64,000 bases of DNA from Saturnia japonica (GCA_033032175.1 CM065322.1:1-64000), one strand, 5' to 3'; shown: positions 34,886 through 46,519, counted from the first letter of the stretch. Made by a program: numbers and translations. Notes: generated by a model not told the origin, from the sequence alone.

Positions 34886-36799
34886 AAGAGTTTAGGCTTA
34901 CTTGTGATGTTTTCTTCCACCGCCAGATCATAGATTGAGTTAGTTCGTTCGGGTATATCCGAGACTTGAAATTCAAAATAAAAAATACTAATTCAATTTT
35001 GGCACTAAGCCAACAAAATATGATTGTTAAATTACTACTTCCGATTCAGAAAACATTCACCATCAAGAAGAACCGACATGAGACTCGATCGGGTTTCAGA
35101 AAATAAGTTTTGATTTTATCTACCATAAGCGCTGTGATTGCCTTTGATTTGTATATTTTTTTCATTTGATTTACTAGATAGCAACTTTAATATAGCTGTT
35201 CGTAGAGTTTTGAAATTATACATATCTTGGAATCATATAAAGTTATATGTGTAAATAAACATGAATAATTTGTATGCAACCATATCGTGCGAGATCCGAA
35301 CCTGCGCGCTGCGGTCGTGGGTCGCGGTTACACAACGCACCGGGCTCCGGGCGCGCGCTGTCGCGCAACAAAAGCACCTACTTCCTCGCCTCCCGCCCCA
35401 CACCCCTCGCGCCTCGCTAACACCGCGCACTCACGACTTGCCAGTGTACGTCTCACGTGCAAGGGTTTTGTGTGCACATGCTATTTCCGAATTTTATAAA
35501 AATTAAACTGATCGATTGAACAATGCACCTCGACACTAAGCTCATTGAACCGAACCGCGTGTACGAGTACATTGTAAACAGTTCTGTGATCACACGCACT
35601 CACATATTACATTGTGAAACATTACTTTGCAAAAACAATTTGCACCAGTTTCGCGACTCTCTTTTGAATTCTATGTATGTATATTGTATATCGTACATAC
35701 ATGGCATATATGTACAAATATAATACACTGCACGCGGTATGTTACTTATTTCAAACATAACGAAATGATACATACTCGTTGAAGTCTTTTACAAGCAAAT
35801 ATGATATGATCTTCAAAGAAGTTTTCATGTATATATAATTAGTTGTCTGCTCTTTTGCGTCTCTACAATAAATGTAATGTTATTTCGGTATAAAAGTATA
35901 CACCGATGAGGCAACAATATTTTGTATTAAGATGAAGTTATTGTAGAAATATTTTACGTGAATTGAGCAAGCTGTATGAAACAGATATCCTTCGAAGTTA
36001 TCATAACGGCAAAACGGCTTGTACTTTATTACATTAGCTTTGTTTTGGTGTTATCGAATGAAATGGACGAGTCTCGCGTAAAGCAATGCGACGCACTCGG
36101 TCACCATTAGGTAATGAGATTTAAATGTTCCGGTGAAAGTTAAACCAGTTGTTATTGCTCGTTGTCGGCAATTGATGATCTTGTTCTACTTCATTTCATT
36201 ACAATACGAATATGTGTTATTGTACATTGTAATTCCGTTGAGTTGACAGGTAGATGTATAGTTAACATTGGCTGTGTTGTCCTTGAACAGGGTGACGGCG
36301 AGGCGCGAGTGACGCGAGCGAGCCGTGAGTGTGGCGCGTGAGCCGAGCATACTAATGAGCCCTTACTAGACGCGGACAAACTTTGATTCAACAATTATGC
36401 TAAAATATATAATTGATTAAATCACGTAGGAAATTAAATAGGCCGACCGCGTCTCTACAGATACACTCGTCGACATGTACACAGTATAATAAGTGTGTAC
36501 TCGCTTGCCGTGTCACTTAGGCTGATTTTATAGTGACGCTTACAGCCAACGCGTTTGGTAAGTGCTGCTTAAAAGTCCGCTGATGGCTTGCGCATACTGT
36601 GTAACGAGATTAGTCAGTCTCACGCGGTCCGTCGCGAGTCGTCTTGTACAAATGGAAACATGAACGTAAGACAACAAGTAGTGGCACGTCTAATCAGTAT
36701 GGCAAAGTGATGCTTTTTGACCGTAGTAGGGGTACCGACTGCAACTGCCTGCGACCAGGAAACCCTGGCGACAGGAGCATGATTTACCGATAGCGCGGT
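34886..36799. other. Non-coding, nothing recognised
   Basis: A GC-rich patch at 35280-35460 has open frames in two readings but no family motif or splice context. Confidence 0.4.
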
Positions 36800-37114
36800 T
36801 CAGACGCGTAACAATAAAATGAGAGTAGATACTACAAACTTTTGTCGCACTTGCGTCCGCGACGCGACGCTTACGGCGCGCGCATTTACAACCATCACTA
36901 TAAAATGCACCTCAATATGCAAGAATACTGAACTAGATGAGTGGGTCGTGAACACCATGCCATTGCGTTTCGGGATCGTCCGGTATACAACCAGTTTGTA
37001 TTTACGCGGCAGCATTATGTTAACGGTGATTGGCGATGGATTGTGATTCCTCAGAGCTCCCACTGATACTGTGCTAGTCATCAGGCACAGTGCAGTCACT
37101 CTGCTGAGAAACAT
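36800..37114 (-). CDS. Low-confidence small open frame with signal-peptide-like start
   Basis: The frame starts MFLSRVTALCLMTSTVSVGA, which scores by eye as a signal peptide with cleavage after VGA. About 80 residues follow with no cysteines or known domain (NPSPITVNIMLPRKYK, KRNGMVFTTHSSSS). The opposite strand is also open over 228 nt (36819-37046), so chance is a serious alternative. I do not recognise it. There is no TATA or poly(A) evidence. Confidence 0.22.
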   Translation of the reverse strand: MFLSRVTALCLMTSTVSVGALRNHNPSPITVNIMLPRKYKLVVYRTIPKRNGMVFTTHSSSSVFLHIEVHFIVMVVNARAVSVASRTQVRQKFVVSTLILLLRV

Positions 37115-37149
37115 GAAAATCTACACTAAATATAATAGTATAACATAAT

Positions 37150-37362
37150 AGTCATTAGCCTAGTGGTCGTTAGCGCGTCTGCTATGAGCGAGGTCCTGGG
37201 TTCGAATCCCAGGTGGACCAAAGTGTTATTGGGTTTTTTCTATGAAATTCTCAGTAGCAGCTCGGAGTTTGGTTTCGTGCCCGATTAATTTCAATAGGCT
37301 CGTCTCCTATTACATGGGACATAAAAGCATGGCGTGATGGTATGTGTGATATGCAAATCGCC
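37150..37362 (+). repeat. tRNA-derived SINE
   Basis: The head TAGCCTAGTGGTCGTTAGCG (A box) and GGGTTCGAATCCC (B box) is followed by a body with CTATGAAATTCTCAGTAGCA and GCTCG..TTCAATAGGCTCG. The body recurs at 59620-59810 (minus, with a head) and at 32610-32700 (no head). The head folds only loosely as a tRNA and lacks an acceptor stem, so it is a SINE, not a tRNA gene. Confidence 0.85.
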
Positions 37363-37364
37363 AA

Positions 37365-37790
37365 TCACTGAAGAACAAGTTTACTGGAATTAATTATCTT
37401 AAGTTTATCCTCCTTAAAGCATCCTTAAAAATTTCATGCTTGTCCAGAAAATATATAAACAATATGAATTTGTAAATGATAGGAATAATTTTAATAGTTC
37501 AAATAAAAGTTTCCTAAGATATTAACGAATTGTCAGACAATAAGTAACGAACAGAAAGTTTTATTGTCGAAAGGGATTTTTAGGGTGGGTCATTACACGA
37601 ATGAGAATGATGTATATGAGAGAAATTATAATGAAATCCAGATAGTTACAAAAAATCATAAACTCAGTCGAGTCTCTTGCCGGCTCTTTGGAATGAGTCG
37701 GGGGATGTTTTACGAATCGGTAGTAGTGTTTCAACATTCATAAGAAATATTTAACGTAAATAAAAAAAAAAATTAATTTTGTTAATAAGA
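37365..37790 (+). pseudogene. Decayed LINE 3' end, same family as 28795-29400
   Basis: Words CACTGAAGAACAAGTTTACT, TAACGAATTGTCAGACAATA and GAAAGGGATTTTTAGGGTGG, and the tail CAGTCGAGTCTCTTGCCGGC and TACGAATCGGTAGTAG, follow the order of the 28.8- and 53.4-kb copies. Heavily mutated and not translatable. Confidence 0.7.
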
Positions 37791-38392
37791 TGACTGCTCT
37801 GCAATATAAAAGGATAGAGAAACGTCAAGGTAAATTAATGCGCGCACTCGCACATGTATATTGGCAATGAATGTGAACGAATAAGTTAGAAAGAAACGCG
37901 ACCACTTTCGATATTGTATTGAAAATCGTTTTTATGAATTTAATCGTCAACCTGAAAATTGTCATACGGGACCAGTATGTGTGCGCATACGTCTGGTCTA
38001 TCTCAATAGTTTAAAATATTTTGATATGGTAATAATCCAATGCAGTAATAGCGAACACATCGTAGCTTTATGTGAGCCTTCATCCGATACGATAGTGCAG
38101 CGTGTCAGGCGACAACTCGGACACGATTTGCGCCACTCGAGCTCAGAGCTATGCTCACCCGTCATTAACTACATACTATAGCACTCGCTACTCACTCGCA
38201 CTCGCGTGGGTGCTCACCCACGGCTACACTAATTTTGTTTTATTATATAAAATAACTGTATTAAAGAGTTTTATAAACAAAAGTAAAAACACTAGATATC
38301 AAGTGGTACGTGCGAATGTGTCGCTCTACAGCTTCAGAACAATGCTCTACTAATGATATAACTCATGTCGTATTGTAAACAATGCAATGCAA

Positions 38393-38712
38393 TAAGAATG
38401 AAGCAATGATAGCTCAGTGGTAACGTATATCAACTTCGCGGCGATCAACGGGAGTTCGAATACCTACAGTGAACCTGAGCGGCCGGTCAACGAAAACATA
38501 GTGGTGAAACCATAGCATGGTGGTAGGGCATTTGATCGCTACCACCCTCAAGGTGAAAATTCGTCGTCAAGTACCAATAGGTGTTTTCCGGCAGCTGCAC
38601 TTGAGAGCCAGCCTCCCACTAGGTTGACCATGCTACCATCTTCAGCCACATCATCACTTAAGATCAGGTGAGATTGTGGCTATAATGCTTAACCCATAAT
38701 AATAAACATGTC
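38393..38712 (+). repeat. tRNA-derived SINE with LINE-type 3' tail
   Basis: The head GATAGCTCAGTGGTAACG (A box) with GGAGTTCGAATACC (B box) is followed by a body and the tail CACATCATCACTTAAGATCA, then GGTGAGATTGTGG. The tail matches the 3' end of the Jockey-like LINE at 57255-57290. Ends in an AATAATAAA tract. Confidence 0.8.
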
Positions 38713-39499
38713 CAGCTTGATGTTCTGAGTGCAGTGTGCAGTGTGCAGTGCCAGACGGACTTGCAACTGTGGTCACTACCCGTTACACAATGTGTTGCGT
38801 ATGGTGTGCCATTAGAGAGATATTCGTCTTTAGACTGTTCCATTTCTTTTTTATATTATTGATGAGAAATGAAATAAAATTATTATAAACAGCAGGCACT
38901 TTGCTCAGCCATCGTCTGTGCTGTGTTCACGTAGAAGTCGCTAGTTGTGAATATACTTGAAGCGCCTGCGCTTGCGCATCGCAAGCAAATGTGCGCTATT
39001 CATCTCGGTTTAATGAGCCTACACGCCCTGTGTCCTGTGTTATGCACTGTTGGTCGGGTTCTGGGAGAAATAACTAATATCCATGGCTTAAAGAATTTCT
39101 TCACATGCTCAGTGGAGTAGTCGAGTACGTGATGCGTGACGTGTGTCGCATATTATCTGTAGCATGTGTGCGCGTGTCTCAGTCATGTGGAGTTATTGAA
39201 GCTTATATACTAATATTATATCTAGAAGCATATTAATTCACGGAAGCCACGACTTCACATCATGTAAATAATATAGAAATACAAGCAGTAGGTGTAGCAG
39301 TAGACGCGGCCGCGAGCTCCCGGTCCCAACACGGGCCTGTTTTGGTAAGGGTGGCTTACCACAGTATCGCGCCTCTTGAACATTTAATTAGGTATATATA
39401 TGTAAACACGAGTAGTAATGTTTAGTAAGCTGTCAGAGTATACGCGAGAGCTCACGTCACGTCGGAGGATATATGCCGGGAACAGGTCGGAGTGGGTAC
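38713..39499. other. Non-coding (probably intron 1 of gene 1)
   Basis: Contains a short repeat CAGTGTGCAGTGTGCAGTG near 38735-38752. No other feature recognised. Confidence 0.4.
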
Positions 39500-39652
39500 C
39501 TCGATAGGCTGTAGTGCGTCGTCGTCGGCGAGCTGGCGTCGCACACGCAGGGCGGGGCGGTGAGGGGCGGGCGGTGGGGCGCCGGCGGAGAGCACCAGCA
39601 GCGTAACGAGCGCGACGAGGAGCGCGGCAAGCGAGCGTGTGGACACCATCAT
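39500..39652 (-). CDS. Signal-peptide exon, probable first coding exon of gene 1
   Basis: From the ATG at 39652 (a second ATG follows at 39649) the minus frame gives 51 codons: MMVSTRSLAALLVALVTLLV and LSAGA, a clear signal peptide with likely cleavage after SAGA or SAG. PPPAPHRPALRVRRQLADDD and ALQPIE follow, including a dibasic RVRRQ that could be a proprotein cleavage site. It ends at donor GAG|GTACCC in phase 0. I chose ATG 39652 because an upstream in-frame Met (39697) would put 15 charged and Gly residues before the hydrophobic core. The sequence upstream is very GC- and CpG-rich, like a promoter/5' UTR. Linking it to the exons at 27.6-26.8 kb rests on strand, secreted style and order, not on a full phase match. 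Confidence 0.62.
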
Positions 39653-39654
39653 GT

Positions 39655-39790
39655 GAGAGCGAGCACTGCCGCCGCCAGAGCGCGTTGAGCCGGCCACGAC
39701 CGCGCCGTGCGCCGCGCACCGGGGTGGGGGCAGAGCTCTACGTCAAGCTCGGGACCGCCGCACCGCGCCGCCGCTCGAGTACTTTCGAGG
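39655..39790 (-). promoter_or_regulatory. CpG-rich stretch upstream of the signal-peptide exon
   Basis: Strong local GC and CpG enrichment in an otherwise AT-rich region, just upstream of the exon 1 start on the minus strand. No TATA box is clear. Confidence 0.3.
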
Positions 39791-39859
39791 ACCTTAATCT
39801 AATAGGTAGCTGTATGCTGCAATTACTTCACACTACAAAACCTCCGTCTAAATAAACCA

Positions 39860-41309
39860 TTTACAATATGAATAAATCAGTTATATTTTCTCGAAGGTAC
39901 AAGAAGTACAATCGTCCAACGGAGGGTGGTAATTAAACGTGATGACTTGTTATTGGCTAACAGATACTTTTCTATTTTTAATTTATTAATTTAGCTGTTA
40001 GTTATCCTTATTAACAAATAAATATAGTCGATAGTGCATTTCTATCGTCTTAGAGAAAGGTCGTTAATAATTTTACGATAGAACTCTGCATTACAGGACA
40101 CAGGAAAGTTTGTAAAGGCATTTTCTGTTGCTTCTCGAAAAATTTTTTTTACAATGTTTTATTTATTTATTTAAACAATACCGCAAGAGCGTTTATCATG
40201 TGGAAATAATTATGAAGTTCGTCTGACCACTGGCAGCTGTTTTCCTTTTTTTTACCAGTTTAGCCATCATTCTAATTAATTTATATTATAAAAGTCAGCT
40301 ATGATGGATCCATTATCTGAATCTGAATGTGAGAAAGCTATAGTGTATTATTATTAGTATGACGGAACCATTAGATAGACCTTCTCTTCACATTTTTGTG
40401 GGTTAGTTTATTTTAATGCAGTAGTTCGGCGTTTCAACTAGATTTATCCATGACGTTTTTCGCTTTCAAGCCTCATCGAATGTCCTTCTGTAATTTCTCA
40501 AGCTTCTATATTTCATTATTTTGTTTCAGCTGCATTAGTACCACGCTGGAATTTTTACTCAAAAACTACTTTTTTTTTAAATGTCCATCTTTGTTTTTAA
40601 AACGAATTTAAAATAACTAAAACAAAAATAGCGCAGGACCACTAATTTTGGCGAATATTAGGGGAGTCCTATGTCCAAGAGTAGATGTCTTTCAGTTGCA
40701 TACAGCAAAATTATTAAATTTAGAACAGCCATATTTTTATAAGTTTCTAACATGAAATCTACACTAAAAAGCTTTTAGGCCAACCTGGCTATTGTATTGC
40801 ATCAGCAATTTCATACTTAAAGCCCATATTATCATTTTTTTTAAATATTTGCCAACAGCATTACAATACAGCTTTTACTTAGTTACATTTGTCAAAAAAA
40901 TAATTAAAACCTGTAATTAGGTAACTCAAATATAAATAAATGAGTTTGCACAACGACCTCACGATTTCCAGTTGGAAAGTATTAATTCGAAGGCAGTGAG
41001 TGAGCGCATTAGCCGTAAGCTACGTCACACGCACGGAGGAGCCTTAGCCCTCACCCTCGGCCTCACCGTCACTAGCTTACCAGCGCACACAGTGCCGCAA
41101 GCGCGCATAGTGCCACCAGCCTTCACTGCTCACTAAATGTCGAAGGCCGTCAGTAGAACATGATTTTTTTATAGTACGTCGACAAATTGACGGTATTGTC
41201 CCTAATGGTAAACACAATACAATCGAAACACAACAGTGACCACCGAATGTATCGACGCTCCATCGGCGGTCGCTGCTGTCGCGCCGGCAGCCAGCCTACA
41301 TAAATATAT
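39860..41309. other. Non-coding, nothing recognised
   Basis: AT-rich with poly(T) runs. No ORF or repeat family recognised. Confidence 0.45.
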
Positions 41310-41440
41310 ATATCTCCACGTTATGCTTGAAGGACCCGATGTCGTAAGAGGGAGGAACCACACTAACCGGGAGTTAGTTCCACAGTTTCACGGCACGACA
41401 AACTTTTTATTTCGTACCGAGATGGAGGTTACCGTAAAAC
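41310..41440 (+). repeat. Dispersed repeat fragment (family D), copy 1
   Basis: GGAGGAACCACACTAACCGG, then GAGTTAGTTCCACAG and CGTACCGAGATGGAGG followed by TTACCGTAAA. The same order, diverged, occurs at 52040-52145. Confidence 0.6.
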
Positions 41441-41930
41441 TGTACAGTGATAATTGGTTTCTCACTAAATCGTCAGTCGATCGTTACAGACGTAAAGAAT
41501 GCGTAACTTAACACAAGGCCGGCAACGCGTTTATATCTTTTGTATTAAATCCAAAACACACAGATTTGAAATCAATTTAAATTTAATTTATCCAAAGATA
41601 TGGAAAGAAAACAAAAAGTCCACATTGCGAAGAGCATTTCGTAGTCTTCAAGCGAAGCCACGTGCACTTCTTGTATGTAAATACTGCAACATGTCGCGCC
41701 GCGCTTTACTAACTATATTTACTGAACACCTTAAGAATATTAACTCTGTTCAAATCATATCGATTCGATATTAGTAAGTAAATAACCGGACGTTCATATA
41801 TAACGCGTTGCGAAGGATACCATTGCAATAATTTAATAAAGTTTTATTTTTAAGCTATGATAAATACTTAATTTCTAGGCAACTGGTGTTATTGATTTTT
41901 ATCTGTCTGTTTGATATCTGGATTTAACTC

Positions 41931-41941
41931 AAAAAAGGTTT
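41931..41941. repeat. Target-site duplication, left copy (RTE insertion)
   Basis: AAAAAAGGTTT, identical to 43832-43842. Confidence 0.85.
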
Positions 41942-43831
41942 CATCATTTCAGCCACAGGACGTCCACTGCTGAACATAGGCCTCCCCCATAGATCTCCAG
42001 AGCGACCGATCTTGTGCGGCCTGCACCCAACGGCTCCCAGCGACCTTTATTATGTCGTCTTTCCATCTAGTGGGGGGCCATCCTACGCTGCGCTTTCCGG
42101 TGCGTGGTCTCCACTCGAGAACCTTTCTGCCCCAACGGCCGTCAGTTCTCTGAACTATGTGCCCCGCCCACTGCCACTTCAACTTGCTAATCCTTTTAGC
42201 TATGTCGGTTACCTTAGTTTGTCTACGGATCTCCTCATTTCTGATTCGATCTCGTAGAGAAACACCAAGCATAGCCCTCTCCATAGCTTGCTGAGCGACC
42301 TTGAGCTTTCTTATGAGGCCCACAGTGAGCGACCACGTCTCTGTGCCGTATGTCATCACTGGCAACACACACTGGTCAAAAACTTTCATCTTGAGGCACT
42401 GAGGTATTTTGGACGAGAAAACGTCGCGCAGTTTCCCGAACGCTGCCCAGCCGAGTTGGATTCGTCGACTGACCTCTTTTTCAAAGTTGGACCTACCTAA
42501 CTGGACTGTTTGTCCCAGGTAGACATATTCTTCAACAACTTCTAGACTAGAGTTTCCTACTGATACTGGGGTGGGCACCACATGGATATTCGACATGATT
42601 TTCGTCTTGTCCATGTTCATTTTAAGGCCCACCTGTTGAGAAACTTTGTCGAGGTCATCGAGCATTGTGCCAAGATCTTCCAGCGATTCTGCCATGACTA
42701 CGATGTCGTCAGCAAATCGAAGGTGAGTGATGTACTCGCCATTAACATTGATGCCGAGTCCTTGCCATTCCAAGAGCTTGAAGGCGTCCTCTAGAGCGGC
42801 GGTAAACAGTTTCGGAGATATTACGTCTCCCTGTCTAACGCCTCTTCTCAAAGGAATTGCCTTTGTGCACTGCTCCTGTACTCGGACCTACATGGTGGCG
42901 TTGTTGTACAAGCACTTTAACACTTCGATATATCGATAGTCTATACGGCACCGCTGGAGAGACTGCTTCGCTGCCCAGGTTTCGACCGAATCAAAGGCTT
43001 TTTCGTAGTCCACGAACGCTAAGCATAAAGGCAGATTATACTCCTCAGTCTTCTGTATAATCTGCCGCAGCGTATAGATGTGGTCTACGGTGCTAAAGCC
43101 TTTTCGGAAACCGGCTTGTTCGGGAGGCTGGAAGTCATCAAAATTGTGCTCGAGACGATTCGTGATGACCCTCGAAAACAGCATATAAACATGGCTCAGC
43201 AACGAGATGGGCCGATAGTTCTTCAATAAGGTTTTATCACCTTTCTTGAAGAACAGGACCACCACGCTGCCGCCCCACGTTTCCGGCGTTTTACCCTCGA
43301 GTATAACGGAATTAAAGAGCTTCTGCAGGACCTTAAGTACCGGTATTCCACCCGCTTTAAGAAGCTCTGATGTAATTCCGTCATCACCCGGCACTTTGTT
43401 GTTCTTAAGCTGCTTAAGGGCCATCCTAATCTCGTACAGGGTGATGTCGGGGATATCTTCGGTATAGTATCGGGTCAGCCCGGCTCTCGGATCTTTAGCC
43501 GGGCTGGTAACAGGCTTAGTTGACGAGGTATATAACTGCCCATAGAACCTTTCGATCTCCCTTAATACCTCTGGCTTGGTGGACGCTACGCTGTCATCAT
43601 CCATTTTCAGCTTCGTCAACTGGCTCTGCCCAATAGATGCATTCCTTGCGAACACTTTGGAACCATCGGGGCTCATCCAGGTCCATTTCCTATGAGGTGG
43701 CTTCTGGAAGAAAGAGTTCATCATAAAGAGTCCCTCTTTCTCCATAAAATCGGCCAACCTCTGGCCCCTAGGGTTCCGTTGCCCATAACCAAAATGCCCC
43801 ACTCCCAGCTCTTCACCATCTCTTTTGGTGT
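41942..43831 (-). mobile_element. 5'-truncated RTE-clade LINE insertion
   Basis: This 1890-bp insertion is bounded by an 11-bp direct repeat. Read on the minus strand it starts inside the endonuclease (EELGVGHFGYGQRNPRG) and ends a few bases after the ORF stop with TGGCTGAAATGATGA, the short 3' end typical of RTE elements. It was copied by target-primed reverse transcription and truncated at its 5' end, as most LINE insertions are. Confidence 0.93.
41949..43802 (-). pseudogene. RTE-clade reverse transcriptase ORF with one in-frame stop
   Basis: A single reading frame runs from 43802 (open from about 43830) to the stop at 41949, broken only by one TAG near 42888. Domains in order are: an endonuclease end (NPRGQRLADFMEKEGLF; RKWTWMSPDG), a shortened linker joined at SKVFARNASIGQSQL (an internal deletion is likely), and the RT. 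RT motifs include KNNKVPGDDGITSELLK, KGDKTLLKNYRPISLLS, QAGFRKGFSTVDHI, AFVDYEKAFDSV, GVRQGDVISPKLF and the catalytic FADD in HLRFADDIVVMA. The thumb follows (VMTYGTETWSLT) with a C-terminal WAGHIVQRTDGRWGRKVLEW. The good state of the frame suggests a fairly young insertion. All main RT motifs look intact. Confidence 0.93.
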
Positions 43832-43842
43832 AAAAAAGGTTT
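43832..43842. repeat. Target-site duplication, right copy (RTE insertion)
   Basis: AAAAAAGGTTT, identical to 41931-41941. Confidence 0.85.
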
Positions 43843-44454
43843 AATTAATTTTAATTTTACAAATTCAGGAAATATAAAATATGGCTTTCCACAACTAATA
43901 TGCTAGAGAAATAATACTAAAATATTTTCAGAAATCTAAAATAAAGTAAAAATAAGTACGAGAATAAATAACTTCTAAAATTTGGCAAAGTTTATAAAAG
44001 TATGAAAGGAAAATTCATATTTTTCTAATTATTTCCCCACCGTTACTACTATACATAAAACCCTTTTTTTCTCTCGTTTGTTTTCATATCCGAAATTAAC
44101 TAATATACTGCTAGACTGATTCTTATGACGTTCTGTATACGAGAAGCTTATGTAATTGGTCAGTTGAATAGGTCTAAGGATTATCAATAACCAAAAATCT
44201 TCCTAAAATATTTTTTATTATTTCTTAACCGATTTTTACGAAGTATTGTACACGTGAAGCATAGGTCCTTACATATGAAATTGGGGTTTTGTTGAACTGG
44301 GTACTTTGATCTCAAATATCTGGCGTTTATTTAGGAATTCCACATTCAAATTTATTTCAAATTTAGGCTTGTGTATTTGTGTTTCGAATTTAGCAATTAA
44401 TTTGTTTTCGCACCATTTTATTTTTCTTTAACATCGTTCTCTTCACAAAATTAA
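43843..44454. other. Non-coding, nothing recognised
   Basis: AT-rich, no ORF or repeat recognised. Confidence 0.4.
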
Positions 44455-44861
44455 AAACTTAAAATATCTCGTTATTTACGAATATGTGTTCCAGCGTGGC
44501 ATCAGCGCTGCAGAAACAGCTCAAAGGATTAATCATATATAAGTAAAGCACGGTACGGACGGTCGGAGACCCTAGGTGATAATAAAGAATTAAAGGTGAA
44601 CGTGGAAGTGGATGCATCGCAAATCACGTCAGAGTTAGTGGCAGGCTTCGGTGTGAGTGATAAAACAATTTTAATTCACTTGAAACAAATTGGAAAAGTG
44701 AACAAGCTCAAAAAATGGGTACTACATGAATTGACTGAGGCACACCAACAAACACGCATTGAGTGCTGTTTTAAATTACTCAACCGTTACAATAACAAGG
44801 TAATAACTTGTGACGAAAAAAGAATCCTTTACGACAACAGAAAACGCTCATCACAGTAGTT
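44455..44861 (+). pseudogene. mariner transposase fragment with internal deletion
   Basis: The + strand first encodes FQRGISAAETAQRINH (44490-44540), the N-terminal helix-turn-helix start. The frame then breaks, and from 44596 continues VEVDASQITSELVAGFGVSD, HLKQIGKVNKLKKWVLHELT, EAHQQTRIECC and VITCDEKRILYDNRKRSSQ, stopping at 44857-44859. The Asp in TCDEK is the first catalytic residue. The second and third catalytic regions are absent. mariner transposases move their element into TA sites; this is a dead fragment lacking the middle of the DNA-binding part and the C-terminal half. Confidence 0.88.
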
Positions 44862-45099
44862 TATATGTACAGTACTAAACTATCGACCACTCGTACTGTG
44901 TATTCCACTGTGCGTCTCTGCGTCACACAGAAAGCCCAATCGAGGACGACCATAGTGATGAAAATCGGGACTTGCATTAACCGTGTATAATAAATTCTAT
45001 CTCATTATCTTGCATTCTAAATACTAGAGTAGTGTGTGTATGTCTCTTTTTAGTATCGCTTATTCGTTTCATCGAGTTTCAAATCACAACGGTGCTAAA

Positions 45100-45235
45100 T
45101 AAGTTTTGACTTCAGAAAATGTTAATAAAGCCGATGGAGTTTCTTGTCGGTTCATCTCCATTGGTAACTGAAATGTTTAGTAGTAATATATTTTGGCATT
45201 CATAAATGTCTTCTTATGGCCTAGGTTTTAAAATA
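45100..45235 (+). repeat. LINE 3' tail fragment, same family as 28795-29400
   Basis: AAAGCCGATGGAGTTTCTTG, TCGGTTCATCTCC and CATTCATAAATGTCTTCTTA match the 3' tails at 29280-29385 and 53895-54000. Confidence 0.7.
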
Positions 45236-45624
45236 TGTAACTTATTTTCATATTTTGATTAAAAAGTCAGTTGTGATTAAAAAACAAAAATAAAAACTAG
45301 ATGAATTCCACCTCAGCCTGACTTCAAATACATCCGAAACGTCAGTTTTTTCTCTTTGTATTCGTGTTTTATTTGTAGGCCAGTTTTGTAAAATATTGCA
45401 GCCTATTTTAATAAATAGAATTAGTTATGAATATTTTCGTCAAATAACTATGATGTGTAGTACTTACAAATAATATAAATGAAAAAGGAGGTAATTGAGT
45501 TGCATTTTCTGGTACCGTCCGCTGTTGCTATAGTTCTGTCAGATATAACAGTGGGGTAACTACTTATAGTAGTAATTTTGCTTTTTATAAAAGATCAAAA
45601 ATATTTAGAGGCAATAGCATTTAG

Positions 45625-45965
45625 GGTTCTGTATCTCAAAAGAAAATAAAAAACCCTAAAGATCACGTCATTGTCCGTCTTTCTGTCTGTCTGTCTAGAC
45701 CCTTTTTCTAAAGAGTGCATGGAGGTATCAAGTTGAAATTAATATTAAATACACACGTCTGTAATCACTTAGAGCTGTGAAAAAATCAAACTTCTAAGTC
45801 AAAGCAAACAAAAGTTACGGCCGTGTATGCCGCATATTTTAACACTCGCAAAGGGAATAAAAACCTATAGGATACTTCCAGTTGAACTGGAATCATGAAA
45901 TTTGGTAAGAAGCAATATTTCTTACAGCACAAACAAAGGAAAAAATCTGAAAACCGTAAATTAGT
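45625..45965 (+). repeat. Dispersed lepidopteran repeat (family E)
   Basis: GGGTTCTGTATCTCAAAAGA, TCTGTCTGTCTGTC, GTGCATGGAGGTATCAAGTT, GAGCTGTGAAAAAATCAAAC, GAATCATGAAATTTGGTAAG and a closing CTGAAAACCGTAAA. I recognise this word order as an abundant lepidopteran repeat. Only one copy is in the window. Confidence 0.7.
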
Positions 45966-46519
45966 GATTACATTATAAAAAAATTAATATTTTAAGATTA
46001 CAAACTTATTTGCAGTTGGTAAACTGACCGCGTCATATATCGATGTAGAGGAATAACAATTTCCCAACGACAAAGTTAAGTTTGTTCCTCAATATAGTTT
46101 ATCTTTTCGTTTAAATTGTTCGGTGCTTTCTTCAGTAATGTTTCGTAATTATTTTGGAATGTGACTGTACAATTGCGGAACCCTCGGTGTGCGAATCCGA
46201 CTCGCACTTGATCGTTTTATTTTCTTTACTACGAGTAAAGTTTTTCACAGTAATCTCTCAACAATATCAGTGTTATACTTATCCGTTGGATATTATTAAA
46301 CTTTTTAACTTTACGTATTACGATGTTTTTTTTCTTTAAGTCGTTTTATTAATTCACTTGAGTACCACTAAAATATTTTTACTTAAAATGTTAATATGAT
46401 ATGTTTATGTTAGGAGTGGATGATATGAATCGTATATAGATATTGAAGTTATATATTGCTACAGTATCGCTAAATCGTATATCGGCCTGTACTGAAACTA
46501 TATATCTGGCGAAACAACA

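Noticed and set aside
35233..35506. GC-rich overlapping frames as an exon
   Set aside because: No splice sites or recognised motifs, and both strands are open. GC content alone keeps the frames free of stops.
37150..37215. tRNA gene
   Set aside because: A and B boxes are present, but there is no pairable acceptor stem, and the sequence continues into a SINE body found elsewhere.
38400..38470. tRNA gene
   Set aside because: The head of a SINE; it lacks a proper cloverleaf and has a LINE-type tail.
42012..43467. Plus-strand frames over the RTE region
   Set aside because: Shadows of the RTE reverse transcriptase on the minus strand.
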